Assembly (NCBI GenBank): GCA_022432975.1
Contig: CM039511.1
Span: forward strand, 23,214,557-23,278,556
DNA: 64,000 nt
Source of the DNA: Begonia masoniana
Lineage: Eukaryota > Streptophyta > Magnoliopsida > Cucurbitales > Begoniaceae
Reading direction: 5' to 3'
A program made the translations under genes and the position numbers. The notes under the pieces are model-generated. The model was not told the DNA's origin, searched no databases, and saw only the letters and a list, made by a program, of their open reading frames with translations. The number at the start of each line of letters is the position of its first letter. Position 1 is the stretch's first letter. This document shows positions 44,746-57,725 of the stretch, one piece after another.

Positions 44746-47700
44746 TCAAGTAAATAGCTCCGGATATTTGTCTAGCATGTCCTGCTGTCGCTCCCATGTG
44801 GCTTCTTCGATGCCGTGGTTTGTCCATAAAACTTTCACCAATGGAATTTCTTTATTCCTCAGAGTCTTAACTGCATACTCCAATATTCGTACCGGTTTCT
44901 CTTCATATGCCAGTGTCGGCTCCAACTCAATTCTCGTTGGTTGAATAACTTGTGTCGGATCTCGTATACATTTCCTTAGCATTGACACATGGAAGACATT
45001 ATGAACTTTATCCAATGATGGGGGTAGTTGCAGTCTGTAAGCTGTACCACCATTTATAGCCAAGACAGGGAAGGGTCCAATAAACCGTGGAGTGAGCTTT
45101 CCTTTCTTGCCAAATCTTAGGACTCCTTTAAATGGTGAAATCTTTAAGAACACTTCATCACCGACTGCAAACTCAAGATCCCTTCTCCTTCGATCAGCAT
45201 AACTCTTCTGCCGACTCTGCGCAGTCATCATCCTTTTCCTGATAATAGAAATCTTATCCGACATCTGCTGCAGAATATCGGGTCCAAGAAGTTTTGCTTC
45301 ACCAACTTCATCCCAGTAAAGAGGCGACCTACATTTCCTACCATACAGTGCTTCATATGGTGTCATACCAATAGTGGACTGGTAACTGTTATTGTAGGAG
45401 AACTCAACCAGAGGTAGATGTCTGCTCCAAGTCATCTGAAAGTCCAACACACATGCTCTCAACATATCCTCAAGTATCCGAATAGTCCTTTCTGATTGGC
45501 CATCTGTCTGTGGGTGAAAAGCAGTGCTGAAGGATAATTTTGTACCTAATGTGCCCTGTAAGCTTTGTTAAAACCTCGAGGTGAATCTAGGATCACGATC
45601 AGAGACAATAGATGCAGGAATCCCATGCAACCTAATAACTTCTTGTACATAAAGATTAGCAAGCTGGTCCATCGAGTAGGTTGTCCTTACTGGTAAGAAA
45701 TGGGCCGATTTTGTCAGTCTATCAATCACAACCCAAATGCTATCATGTCTCTTAGTTGTCTTAGGTAATCCTACTACGAAATCCATAGCTATGTGTTCCC
45801 ACTTCCACTCGGGGATGGGCAGAGGTTGAAGGGTACCTCCGGGACGTTGGTGCTCGGCTTTAACCTGCTGGCAAACCAAACACGACTCTACATACTTAGC
45901 AACATCTCTCTTTAAGTTTGGCCACCAGTAGAGTAACTTCAGGTCTCGATACATCTTGGTGCCTCCAGGATGCACAGAAAAGGGAGACGAGTGCACCTCA
46001 GCCAAGATTTGCTTACGTAATCCTTCATCACTAGGGACATATCATCTATTCCTAAACTTCAGAATCCCGTCCTTGGAGAGACTAAACTCGGAGGTGGTGT
46101 TCTTCACCTTGTTCATCATACTGATATTCTCCTCTGAACTCCTCTGTTGTGCCCCCTTGATCTTTTCCACAATCGTTGGTTGAATGGTCAACTCAGCAAG
46201 TAAGGTTGATAATTCTGGAACTAACTCCAATTCAAACTTCTGTACTTCTGTTCTCAATGGTATAGACATGGTTGACGTTACGGGTTGCATCGTTGAAGAC
46301 ATCCTGCTCAAGGCGTCAGCCACGGAGTTAGCTTTACCCGGGTGATACTTGATCTCAAAATCGTAGTCCTTAACAAATTCCAACCAACGCCTCTGCCTCA
46401 TGTTCAATTCCTTTTGTGTGAAGAGATACTTCAGACTTTTATGGTCGGAAAACACCTCACATTGTTGTCCATATAAATAGTGTCTCCAAATCTTCAAGGC
46501 AAAGACAACAGCAGCTAATTCCAAATCATGGGTGGGGTAGTTCTGTTCATAACTCTTTAGCTGTCTAGAGGCATACGCTACAACTTTACCTTCTTGCATC
46601 AAAACACAGCCCAACCCAACTTTAGATGCATCACAATATACGCTAAACTTTCCTTCTTCGGTTGGAAGGGTCAATACCGGGGCTGTTGTTAACTTCACCT
46701 TCAATAACTGGAAGCTATCCTCACAAGCTTCGGTCCAAGAGTATTTATTGTCCTTCCTTGTCAAACTCGTCAGGAGTTTAGCTATCATAGAAAATCCCTT
46801 GATGAACTTTCTGTAATAGCCTACCAATCCAAGAAAACTGTGGACTTCACTGGCATTCTTTGGTTGTGGCCAATCCTTTACTGCCTGAATTTTGGTCGGG
46901 TCCACTGATATTCCATTAGCAGAAACTACATGTCCAAGAAAATTAACCTTGTCCAATCAAAATTCACACTTGGATAATTTGGCATAAAGCTGGTGCTCCT
47001 TCAATGTTGTCAAAACTACTCTTAAATGTTCTGCATGGTCAGCTTCGATCTGTGAGTAAATCAAGATATCGTCTATTAACACAATTACAAATTTGTCCAA
47101 GTACTCCCGAAACACTCGATTCATTAAGTCCATAAAGGCTGCAGGTGCATTGGTCAGTCCAAATGACATGACCAAGAATTCATAGTGTCCATAACGGGTT
47201 CAGAAGGCTGTCTTTGGTATATCTCCTTCCTTAACCTTCAGTTGGTAATAACCTGAACGTAAATCTATTTTCGAAAACACCTTAGCTCCTTGCAATTGGT
47301 CAAACTAATCATCAATCCGAGGTAAGGGGTACTTATTCTTAATTGTCAACTTATTTAGTTCCCTGTAGTCTATGCACATTCTAAGGGAACCATCCTTTTT
47401 CTTGACAAATAAAACAGGTGCACCCCAAGGGGAACTGCTAGGGCGTATAAATCCTTTGTCTACTAATTCATGTAGTTGGACCTTTAACTCTTTTAGTTCT
47501 ACAGGTGCCATCGGTAAGGGTTCTTAGATACCGGTAATGCCTCGGGATATGTATCAATTACAAACTCTACTTCTCTATTAGGTGGTAATCCTGGTAAGTC
47601 ATCCAGAAATGTCTCAGGGAACTCTCTGACTATGGGGATATCTTGTAACTCTATCTTATTCTTCACCCGAACATCCATTATGCTAGCTAAGTAACTCTTA

Positions 47701-49184
47701 CAACCATTTTTCAGTAACCGGTAAATTTCTAGTGAGGATATAATCGGTATTTTGCTTATCTTAGGAATAGCTTGGAAGGAATAATGATCACCATTTGGCG
47801 GTCGAAAATCAACCATTCCAGATCTACAACTTATTGTGGCATAATGCCTAATTAACCAATCCATTCCTAATATCACCTCATACCCTTTCATGTCAATTAC
47901 AATCAGTTCTACATATAGTTTCTTACTTCCTAAAGACACAACATCGCCTTTAACAATCTGTTCGGAATGTAGTGATTTCCCCGATGGTAACATAACACTA
48001 AATAATCTTTCAGCTGGTAAAGATCCTATGTTATGGTTGCATACAAACGAGGTTGATATAAACGAGTATGTGGCTCCTGTATCTATAAGCGTGTAAGCAG
48101 CAAAACCACAGATCATAATGGTACCTGTTATGACTGTATGCGGCACTGTATCCTCATCTTCCAGCATAGCATAAACTCTGGGCACTACTCTTGCACGGTT
48201 CGGGTCTGGCGGCATGGGGCAGTCTCTGACTAGGTGTCCAGCCTTATCACACCTGAAACAGCGGCCAGAAAGCAACCTGCACTCACCAGGATGGTTCTTG
48301 TGACAAGTGGGGCATAGGGGTGCCAAAGGTCTCTTTCCTTTTCCTTGGTCATCATCCTGGTTGAGGGGCCTCTTTATTCCATGCTGTTGTTGCTGTGGTC
48401 CCCTATTCTGTCGCGGCTGCCAACCTTTGTTCTGACGTGGTGGCGGCTGAGTGTCCTTCATGAGTTTCTCTGGCTGTTCGCGTTGTGCATATGCTGTCAT
48501 TTCTGCCTCTTCCAGCTCCAAGACCTTAGCCGTCACTTCACCATAAGGTACATTGTGTATCCCAGCAGTCTTCACTTTCATGTACAGACTTGGCTTCAGT
48601 CCTTGGACAAATTGGTAAATCTTGTCCTCCTCATCCTCAATCATACGGGGAGCAAACCATGATAAAGCATCAAATTTGCATATGTAGTCCGTCACAGAGC
48701 CAGTTTGCCGTAGATTCATGAACTCCTTCTTCTTGTTGGCCCGAACAGTCCTATTGAAGTACTTGTCAAAGAAGGCAGTCTTGAACATCTCCCAGGTCAT
48801 AACTTCGGCATTAGCGGTGTTCTGGATCGAGTCCCACCAATGCCTCGCACTTAACTCCAAATGAAAGACAGCATAGGTGACGTTATCCCCTTCATCAACC
48901 TTTGCATACTTAAACATGTCTTCTATCTTTCGAATCCACTCCTCAGCATGAATAGGATCTGAAACATATCCATTAAACACCGGGGGTCGAAGCCGGTGAA
49001 AACGCTCACCCCCATGATCATGAGTTGCATTAGTACTGGAGTTGCCTTGTTCCTCTCTAGCAGTCATCAGTCGTTCTATCTGGTGAGATTGGCGCATGAC
49101 CAACTCGGTCAACTGAGCGATAACATTGCTATCCTCATTGGTCTCTCTCTGCTGACCTCTAACTATTTTGGGATTCCTAGACAA
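44746..49184 (-). pseudogene. Element H gag-pol polyprotein, nearly intact
   Basis: The minus strand shows gag-protease open for 561 codons (49184-47499). It has capsid motif ARHWWDSIQ, two Cys-rich knuckles (CPTCHKNHPGEC and CFRCDKAGHLVRDC), protease LIDTGATYSFIS and VILGMDWLI. After a frameshift near 47505 come RT ([17 protein letters not shown] context), RNase H ([17 protein letters not shown]), integrase ([24 protein letters not shown]) and a chromodomain (VKVLWTNHGIEEATWE) ending at 44746. Stops are at 47305, 47200, 46957, 46042 and 45568; three are TGA. The first codon visible is TTG; the nearest ATG (49189-49187) is out of frame, so the start appears lost. The lineage is Tekay by chromodomain and RT. 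Confidence 0.93.
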
Positions 49185-49312
49185 ATCATTACAGGTATAT
49201 CTTAACTTAATGACATATATAAAATCATAAATACTTACAGTTGCTAAGTTGTGCTCATGTGACAGTCAGTGCTGGAAGGCAGTCTGCAGAATCGGTTTTA
49301 GAACCCGATTTT

Positions 49313-49324
49313 GCTCGGATACCA
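49313..49324 (-). other. Element H primer-binding site with one mismatch
   Basis: The minus strand reads TGGTATCCGAGC instead of TGGTATCAGAGC. It lies 4 nt from the LTR. The following leader has a CAACTGTAAGTATTTATG donor-like site (about 49223-49240). Confidence 0.85.
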
Positions 49325-49841
49325 TAATTGTAACGACCCGAGAAGGATCGTCACGAAATCATAATCTTTTATTAATCGTTTACTTAACTTTTACTATTAT
49401 TTCATCTTTCCTATTTCTCGGCAAGCATTTACATTCGCATATCCTTCTTTTTTTTTTACTAAACTGAAAACAGAGACACAGAACCATCAAGGAAGACGAA
49501 CCCTCTCGTGACTCGACTTCCTACACCTCGTCGACTCAAACCTTCACAGAGTCGGGCGACTAAGCTCAGTCAATTAATCTGTAACTTAATCGGACAAGGA
49601 AGAGATACCCCAGACCACTTGACGTTATACAATTCGGATTTGCATGGGTTTGCATGTATCAACCCTCAGAAATTACATCGTCCGGTCATCACGTGCAATG
49701 CGCGTGACTCGCTTAACATCGCCTAATAGAAGATATCATCTGGTAGGGCACGTGGGTTTCACGTGTCTAATTAAAACATCGCCCAGTGGTGGACATCCCC
49801 GGCGAACACGAGCCAAAACGTGACTCATTAAAATCACGCCC

Positions 49842-51020
49842 GGTCACTAACGACCAAATAGCATTTTACATCATCCGGGGAAGGAATACACTAATCCACC
49901 GGTCACTAAACGACAAATAGCATTTACATCATCCGGTGAAGGAATACACTAATCCACGGTCACTAAACGACCAAAATAGCATTACATCATCGGTGAAGGC
50001 CTACACTAATCACGGTCACTAGCATTTACATCATCCGGTGAAGGAATACACTTAATCCACCGGTCACTAAACGACAAAATAGCATTTACATCATCCGGGG
50101 AAGGAATACACTTAATCCACCGGTCACTAAACGACAAAATAGCATTTACATCATCCGGTGAAGGAATACACTTAATCCACCGGTCACTTAACGACAAAAT
50201 AGCATTTACATCATCCGGTGAAGGAATACACTTAATCCACCGGTCACTAAACGACAAAATAGCATTTACATCATCCGGTGAAGGAATACACTTAATCCAC
50301 CGGTCACTAAACGACAAAATAGCATTTACATCATCCGGTGAAGGAATACACTTAATCCACCGGTCACTAAACGACAAAATAGCATTTACATCATCCGGTG
50401 AAGGAATACACTTAATCCACCGGTCACTAAACGACAAAATAGCATTTACATCATCCGGTGAAGGAATACACTTAATCCACCGGTCACTAAACGACAAAAT
50501 AGCATTTACATCATCCGGTGAAGGAATACACTTAATCCACCGGTCACTAAACGACAAAATAGCATTTACATCATCCGGTGAAGGAATACACTTAATCCAC
50601 CGGTCACTAAACGACAAAATAGCATTTACATCATCCGGTGAAGGAATACACTTAATCCACCGGTCACTAAACGACAAAATAGCATTTACATCATCCGGTG
50701 AAGGAATACACTTAATCCACCGGTCACTAAACGACAAAATAGCATTTACATCATCCGGTGAAGGAATACACTTAATCCACCGGTCACTAAACGACAAAAT
50801 AGCATTTACATCATCCGGTGAAGGAATACACTTAATCCACCGGTCACTAAACGACAAAATAGCATTTACATCATCCGGTGAAGGAATACACTTAATCCAC
50901 CGGTCACTAAACGACAAAATAGCATTTACATCATCCGGTGAAGGAATACACTTAATCCACCGGTCACTAAACGACAAAATAGCATTTACATCATCCGGTG
51001 AAGGAATACACTTAATCCAC
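49842..51020. repeat. 60-bp minisatellite, about 20 copies (H 5' LTR)
   Basis: It has the same unit as 41728-42919. The first four copies (49842-50030) are eroded by small indels, and the rest are nearly uniform. The array's far flank (about 100 bp seen at 42920-43010 in the other LTR) is missing. Confidence 0.96.
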
Positions 51021-51458
51021 CGACTCTAAAGACGAGCCCCTTTCAATCCACGTCTCATACTATAGGAATATTCTATTCTAATTCGTCATCTGTTCATCGT
51101 AAACTTTTTCTGACTTACAATGAGCATAATAGGGAACTTAATCGCTATCCGAGCTTACACTGTCATTCTGAGCATCCTCCAGCAACCAGCTTTAAACATC
51201 CTCTTTGAACATAGTGTCCTCACCTGAACCTTCTTCACCTACACCATATAAGGTTTAATATAAGCCTAATGCTTAGTAAGGAATGCATGCTGGCAGACAT
51301 ACATGAAGTGTACAAAATAAGAAACATAAGTCCGTAATCTTTCTTCATTCATGCTCATTTTCATTATTACATAGCAGGTATTAAGGCAGGAAACGAGGGC
51401 GAAGAAAAGACAGGGGTACATAATCAATTTCCAATCGAGCAATCATAGTAATGACTAG

Positions 51459-51730
51459 TTCGGCCTCCACCGGTGGGAGAATTCGCGAACTATCATGCAG
51501 TATTAACTCGGCCTCCACCAGGGTGAGGATTTGCGAGTTTTCCTGCCAATTCGGTCTCCACCAGCGGAAGAATTCGCGAACCGTACTTAACATCCACTCG
51601 GCCTCCTCCAGTGGGAGAATTCGCGAGCCATACTAATCATCAACTCGGCCTCCACCAATGGGAGAATTCGCGAGCCATACATACCATCATCTCGGCCTCC
51701 ACCAATGGGAGAATTCACGAGCCATTCATG
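51459..51730. repeat. About 46-bp repeat, six copies (H 5' LTR)
   Basis: It is copy for copy equivalent to 43439-43710, with a few substitutions. Confidence 0.93.
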
Positions 51731-52204
51731 AGCCTTGTGAACATATCATAGTCATTTCCCCCGTTCTGCACTTAATCATGATTACATTTGTTCTTCATGT
51801 TCTTAACTCAATCATAAACGTGTACATAATGCATAGACATGAAGTTCACAGAGAAATATCGTACTGTATGAACGAGTAAAACATCATGTAACTTAACATC
51901 TTCATGCTCAAATACTTCATATCATGGCAACTATTAGTCATAATCATCAGACAAACATTTCAACAATTTTTCCTAGTATCAACACCCCTAATACTGTACC
52001 CAATTTTTCCGTAATTCTTTTTTTTTTTTAATTAAACTTTAAACAGAAACTAAACCGAAATCGAAATCGGAAATTGAATCTAACTTTCGAAGCTTTTAAA
52101 CCAAACTTAAAAATAATTAAAATAGACTATTTAAAACAATTAAATTTATTTAAAACAGTAAGCAATTCACAGAGGGGCAAAATCGGGAAAACAGAGGGGA
52201 GAAA

Positions 52205-52320
52205 GGGCAGCGACTGATCGCTGTAGGCGCTGCACATTGCAGCGCCCAATCGCTGCAATGTGCAGCGCCCAATCGCTGCACATTGCAGCGATCAGGCGCT
52301 GCACTTTGCAGCGACCCTTC
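52205..52320. repeat. CGCTGCA/TGCAGCG palindrome cluster
   Basis: At least eight alternating CGCTGCA and TGCAGCG words form overlapping inverted repeats such as CGCTGCACATTGCAGCG. The position equals that of the GATCGATC clusters in B, C and G. Confidence 0.88.
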
Positions 52321-52969
52321 TCCCTTACTTCTGTTTTCTTCCTTCTGTTTTGTCCTTCTCCTTCTGCTCTCTGAAACTTTGGATTCCAGAGGGCAGAACA
52401 CTTCATGCAAGCTCTCTGGAATCCCCGATTCCATAGAGTAAACCCACTATGTTTTCACACTCCATTTCTCTTCAAAATCAATGAAAATATAACTTAAATT
52501 CAACCGAATCGCAGCAGACTTTGCGAAATCCAACTGTGTGGATCTATTTAAAACCGAGCCTATCCATAGCAACCGAAAAACATTTCAAAACATTTTCATA
52601 ACATTTAATTTAAACAAACAAATAGTTCCAGAATTTCAAAACAAATGTCATTACCTAACATCCTACAATATCTTTACAATTCACGAACCCAAAATACCCC
52701 AAGAAGACCCTCAAAACCTATGCATACGTCCCCACGGGTCAGATGAGCCTCGACTGCGCAACACACTACCACAACCCATCCTCCGTCAACTGCCTCATGC
52801 CTCAGGAGGAGGAAGATCGTCCTCACCTGTTTCCTCGTAAACACCTACACCATACAGACATCTATGAGATAATTAATCTCAGTAAGCTCTAGTAATGCAG
52901 ATGCATGCGTGCGTATGCCATTCAGAAAACATTCTCAATACAGATACAGATTCATTTATTACTTTGCTT

Positions 52970-55350
52970 TGCTTTGCTTTGCTATAACTGTATACCGATT
53001 TCTTTACTTTGCTTTGCTATAAACTGTATACCGATTTCTTTACTTTGCTTTGCTATAAACTGTATACCGATTTCTTTACTTTGCTTTGCTATAAACTGTA
53101 TACCGAAGGGTCATTTAAACTATATACCGAAGGGTCATTTAAACTATATACCGAAGGGTCATTTAAACTGTATACCGAAGGGTCATTTAAACTATATACC
53201 GAAGGGTCATTTAAACTGTATACCGAAGGGTCATTTAAACTATATACCGAAGGGTCATTTAAACTATATACCGAAGGGTCATTTAAACTGTATACCGATT
53301 TCTTTACTTTGCTTTGCTTTGCTATAAACTGTATACCGAAGGGTCATTTAAACTGTATACCGAAGGGTCATTTAAACTGTATACCGAAGGGTCATTTAAA
53401 CTGTATACCGAAGGGTCATTTAAACTATATACCGAAGGGTCATTTAAACTATATACCGAAGGGTCATTTAAACTATATACCGAAGGGTCATTTAAACTAT
53501 ATACCGAAGGGTCATTTAAACTGTATACCGAAGGGTCATTTAAACTATATACCGAAGGGTCATTTAAACTGTATACCGATTTCTTTACTTTGCTTTGCTA
53601 TAAACTGTATACCGAAGGGTCATTTAAACTGTATACCGAAGGGTCATTTAAACTGTATACCGAAGGGTCATTTAAACTGTATACCGAAGGGTCATTTAAA
53701 CTGTATACCGAAGGGTCATTTAAACTGTATACCGATTTCTTTACTTTGCTTTGCTATAACTGTATACCGAAGGGTCATTTAAACTGTATACCGAAGGGTC
53801 ATTTAAACTGTATACCGAAGGGTCATTTAAACTGTATACCGAAGGGTCATTTAAACTATATACCGAAGGGTCATTTAAACTGTATACCGAAGGGTCATTT
53901 AAACTATATACCGAAGGGTCATTTAAACTGTATACCGAAGGGTCATTTAAACTATATACCGAAGGGTCATTTAAACTGTATACCGATTTCTTTACTTTGC
54001 TTTGCTATAACTGTATACCGAAGGGTCATTTAAACTGTATACCGAAGGGTCATTTAAACTGTATACCGATTTCTTTACTTTGCTTTGCTATAAACTGTAT
54101 ACCGAAGGGTCATTTAAACTGTATACCGAAGGGTCATTTAAACTGTATACCGATTTCTTTACTTTGCTTTGCTATAACTGTATACCGAAGGGTCATTTAA
54201 ACTGTATACCGAAGGGTCATTTAAACTGTATACCGAAGGGTCATTTAAACTGTATACCGAAGGGTCATTTAAACTATATACCGAAGGGTCATTTAAACTG
54301 TATACCGAAGGGTCATTTAAACTGTATACCGAAGGGTCATTTAAACTATATACCGAAGGGTCATTTAAACTGTATACCGAAGGGTCATTTAAACTGTATA
54401 CCGAAGGGTCATTTAAACTATATACCGAAGGGTCATTTAAACTATATACCGAAGGGTCATTTAAACTATATACCGAAGGGTCATTTAAACTATATACCGA
54501 AGGGTCATTTAAACTATATACCGAAGGGTCATTTAAACTATATACCGAAGGGTCATTTAAACTATATACCGAAGGGTCATTTAAACTATATACCGAAGGG
54601 TCATTTAAACTGTATACCGAAGGGTCATTTAAACTGTATACCGAAGGGTCATTTAAACTGTATACCGATTTCTTTACTTTGCTTTGCTATAAACTGTATA
54701 CCGAAGGGTCATTTAAACTGTATACCGAAGGGTCATTTAAACTGTATACCGATTTCTTTACTTTGCTTTGCTATAAACTGTATACCGAAGGGTCATTTAA
54801 ACTGTATACCGAAGGGTCATTTAAACTGTATACCGATTTCTTTACTTTGCTTTGCTATAAACTGTATACCGAAGGGTCATTTAAACTGTATACCGAAGGG
54901 TCATTTAAACTGTATACCGAAGGGTCATTTAAACTGTATACCGAAGGGTCATTTAAACTATATACCGAAGGGTCATTTAAACTGTATACCGAAGGGTCAT
55001 TTAAACTGTATACCGAAGGGTCATTTAAACTATATACCGAAGGGTCATTTAAACTGTATACCGAAGGGTCATTTAAACTGTATACCGAAGGGTCATTTAA
55101 ACTATATACCGAAGGGTCATTTAAACTATATACCGAAGGGTCATTTAAACTATATACCGAAGGGTCATTTAAACTATATACCGAAGGGTCATTTAAACTA
55201 TATACCGAAGGGTCATTTAAACTATATACCGAAGGGTCATTTAAACTATATACCGAAGGGTCATTTAAACTATATACCGAAGGGTCATTTAAACTGTATA
55301 CCGAAGGGTCATTTAAACTGTATACCGAAGGGTCATTTAAACTGTATAGC
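52970..55350. repeat. 24-bp minisatellite with higher-order structure
   Basis: The unit AACTGTATACCGAAGGGTCA plus TTTA occurs roughly 85 times. About twelve interspersed variant units contain TTTCTTTACTTTGCTTTGCT. Units differ mainly by ACTGTATA or ACTATATA. The G/A pattern over about 20 consecutive units from 54183 repeats exactly from about 54865, showing a recent block duplication. All frames stay open because the period is a multiple of three. Confidence 0.96.
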
Positions 55351-56403
55351 GAACATCGAAGTACGGTGTAGGCCAAATCGGCCAGAGAAGATCACGAGAA
55401 CTTACTTCGCGTCGTGCAGCTCAGCTCCGTCCACGAGCGTTGTTTGTCTGAGGCAAAACACAACATCGATAATAAAATGGTTTAAGTTTTTAACGTCCAA
55501 AATTGACAAAACCTTAACTAAGAAATTTCCTAAAGATTTGATCTAATTCCCGAGCTGTTAATTCGAGCAATTTACGCTCGGCACCTCAATTCACAATTTA
55601 CGAGGTTTTTCTCTAAAAAACCGAAAATTCCCCATTTTAACTTTTTTCACAAATTGGTTTATTTTCGTCCAATAACGTCCGATACGTTCAATATATATCT
55701 AATCACGGCTTAGACCTTAATTTACGAACCCTAATTCGCATTTTTAACGAAAATCGATCGAAACCCTAATTAATTAAATCTCCTTAAAACTCGAAAATAA
55801 ACTCTCAAAGACGAAAGCTGCATACCTAGGATAGCGAGAGGAGGGGAAACCGTGAAGACAATCGGAACGAACGGAGCTCGGACGGAGGTTGGATCGTCGA
55901 TCGGCGTCGGCGGCTGAGGGAGAAGTTTCTTCTCTGTCGTGAATGCCAGAGAGATAGAAGAAAATGTGAGGGGAGAAGAAGAGATTTCTATAATTTTATA
56001 AATTTGATTTGGCAAATTACTAAACTGCCTTCCATAGTTTTTATATATATTTCGTCCTACGTTCTCGATAATCGGCTAGCGACCATGGGTTCCCCAAATT
56101 TCCCTTATTTCACCAATAGGTTCCAACTATTATTTGAGATTATTAAAACTGTCCGTTCGCAATTTAGACCTCGTTTACTATTTTTACCAAAACGTCTTTT
56201 ATATTACGAGAAGCGTATCTACTCGAAATATAGCGTCCAAACTCCGAAAATTCTCATAATTTCCTTAAAATTCCTATTAATCGTTAGGATCGTAATGACG
56301 CTTTCTTTTTGAAAAATGGATATGATTTGACATATTTACGAAAATGCCATTATATAATATAATAATAACATTTTCAAAAAATCCGTACGAGCCGGATATT
56401 ACA

Positions 56404-57725
56404 TTCTACCCTCCTTATTCAGAATTTTGTCCACAAAATTTGCCACAGCTTATAGTTCTTGACATTAACGTCTCCTGCCTCGTGGCATTTTTACTTTGGT
56501 TAATCGTCTGTACTTACGGTCCCTTTTTATGGTTCTAAACCAACATCCTACTATATTCTCCAACATAGGCCCCAAATTCGTATTTCTTACTTTCGATTTG
56601 ATTGCACACGTCCTCTCTCACGTACTAAGCATAATCCAAACTCTCAAATCTCAATTAATTAACCCGACAACATATTTGTCACTTCAACACTTGCGAATGC
56701 ACCAACTTTCGACTTTCACTTAACCACCCGCTGATTAAATCTCTTAGTATTAATAACTTCAAAATTCACTATTTCTCAACGTCTTTCTTCTGCTGTCCCT
56801 TTAGGTCAGAACTATACCTAGGCTTCCTAACGCCAGTCAAATTGAATGCCTTCAATTTCATCCAATTTCTGGGCTGTAACCTATACCTCAACACAATCCT
56901 CTCGATCATGTTCACATTCGGGATACACACTAACCGAATTTCTACACTAACTCCCTAATCGTAATCCACATTTCCAGTTTACGCATCAAACTTTACCAAA
57001 TCTCTAAGTCTCAACCAAACGTCCTTTAACTGTGTACTTCACACTTAACGTCCCGAGCACTTGTTGGTCTACATTAGTCACCCAAAACATTATACTCTCT
57101 CTCACTCATTAATTGGCTTGTACTAAAGATTATCTCCTATTCTCAATCCTCGAAACAACTTCGACTTCTCGACGTCATTTGAGTTGACTTTCGTTCAAGG
57201 ACTCCTAACAATACCCAAGTCGCAATCTGAACTCCCCTCTATTTTAACTTTAATTTCTCAAACCGAGTTCATTTAGTTTCTAACTTTCATAATCATGTGT
57301 CTATCAAATGCGTATCTAGCCACTTCAAGCTTCAAAAAAGTCTTTTTAATTTACCTATTTCAACGCTAAATCTCTACTATACCACGACCTTATCAACTTC
57401 ATGGATATAACAATTTCTATATTTACGTCGGAGCAGTACACTAAACTTCGGTATGAGTTCATTGGCCTTAACCTTAGTCACTATCGCAATTATTCGAGTC
57501 TACATTTATCTAGTAATGCTCCTGTATAGCTTCTTCGTCAGCAGTACTCTAATTGTACCCTTCCCGGGACACTTCACGGGTCTTAACAACTATTTCATGG
57601 TGAGCTTCTCCACTAGAATTCTATTCTCAATGCTTCGTAAGGTATCCTGTCAATGATATCTCACATCACATTAGTGAGTTCCCTCGTCAGGTCTTAACTG
57701 AAACGCTTACACTATATACAATATG
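56404..57725 (-). mobile_element. Element I internal remnant, non-coding
   Basis: Directly after the LTR, the minus strand shows a purine tract (AATAAGGAGGGTAGAA) and the CAAATTTTGTGGACAAAATT block typical of this group. Beyond that no gag or pol motif is visible. Like E's interior it is pyrimidine-rich on the plus strand and may be the same kind of LARD. It ends where H's LTR resumes, near 57730. Confidence 0.6.

Larger units (their letters stand above)
51980..56403 (-). repeat. Element I LTR with a large minisatellite
   Basis: It begins AACACCCCTAATACTGTACCC, a B-like LTR start lacking its first bases, and ends GGATATTACA next to a purine tract. It holds a TGCAGCG palindrome cluster (52205-52320), CTCTGGAATCC/GGATTCCAGAG inverted repeats (52365-52440), an 18-nt block (52827-52844) and stem arm 2 (52844-52855). 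Then come the 24-bp array (about 52970-55350), stem arm 1 (55361-55372), and an exon-like block with CGCTCGTGGACGGAGC on the minus strand (about 55400-55450). From 55450 to 56403 there is only LTR sequence. Confidence 0.85.

Noticed and set aside
53009..55546. Long plus-strand frames with 8-residue repeats in the 24-bp array
   Set aside because: Several frames are open at once, which is expected for a 24-bp repeat without stop codons. It lies inside LTR I on the antisense side.
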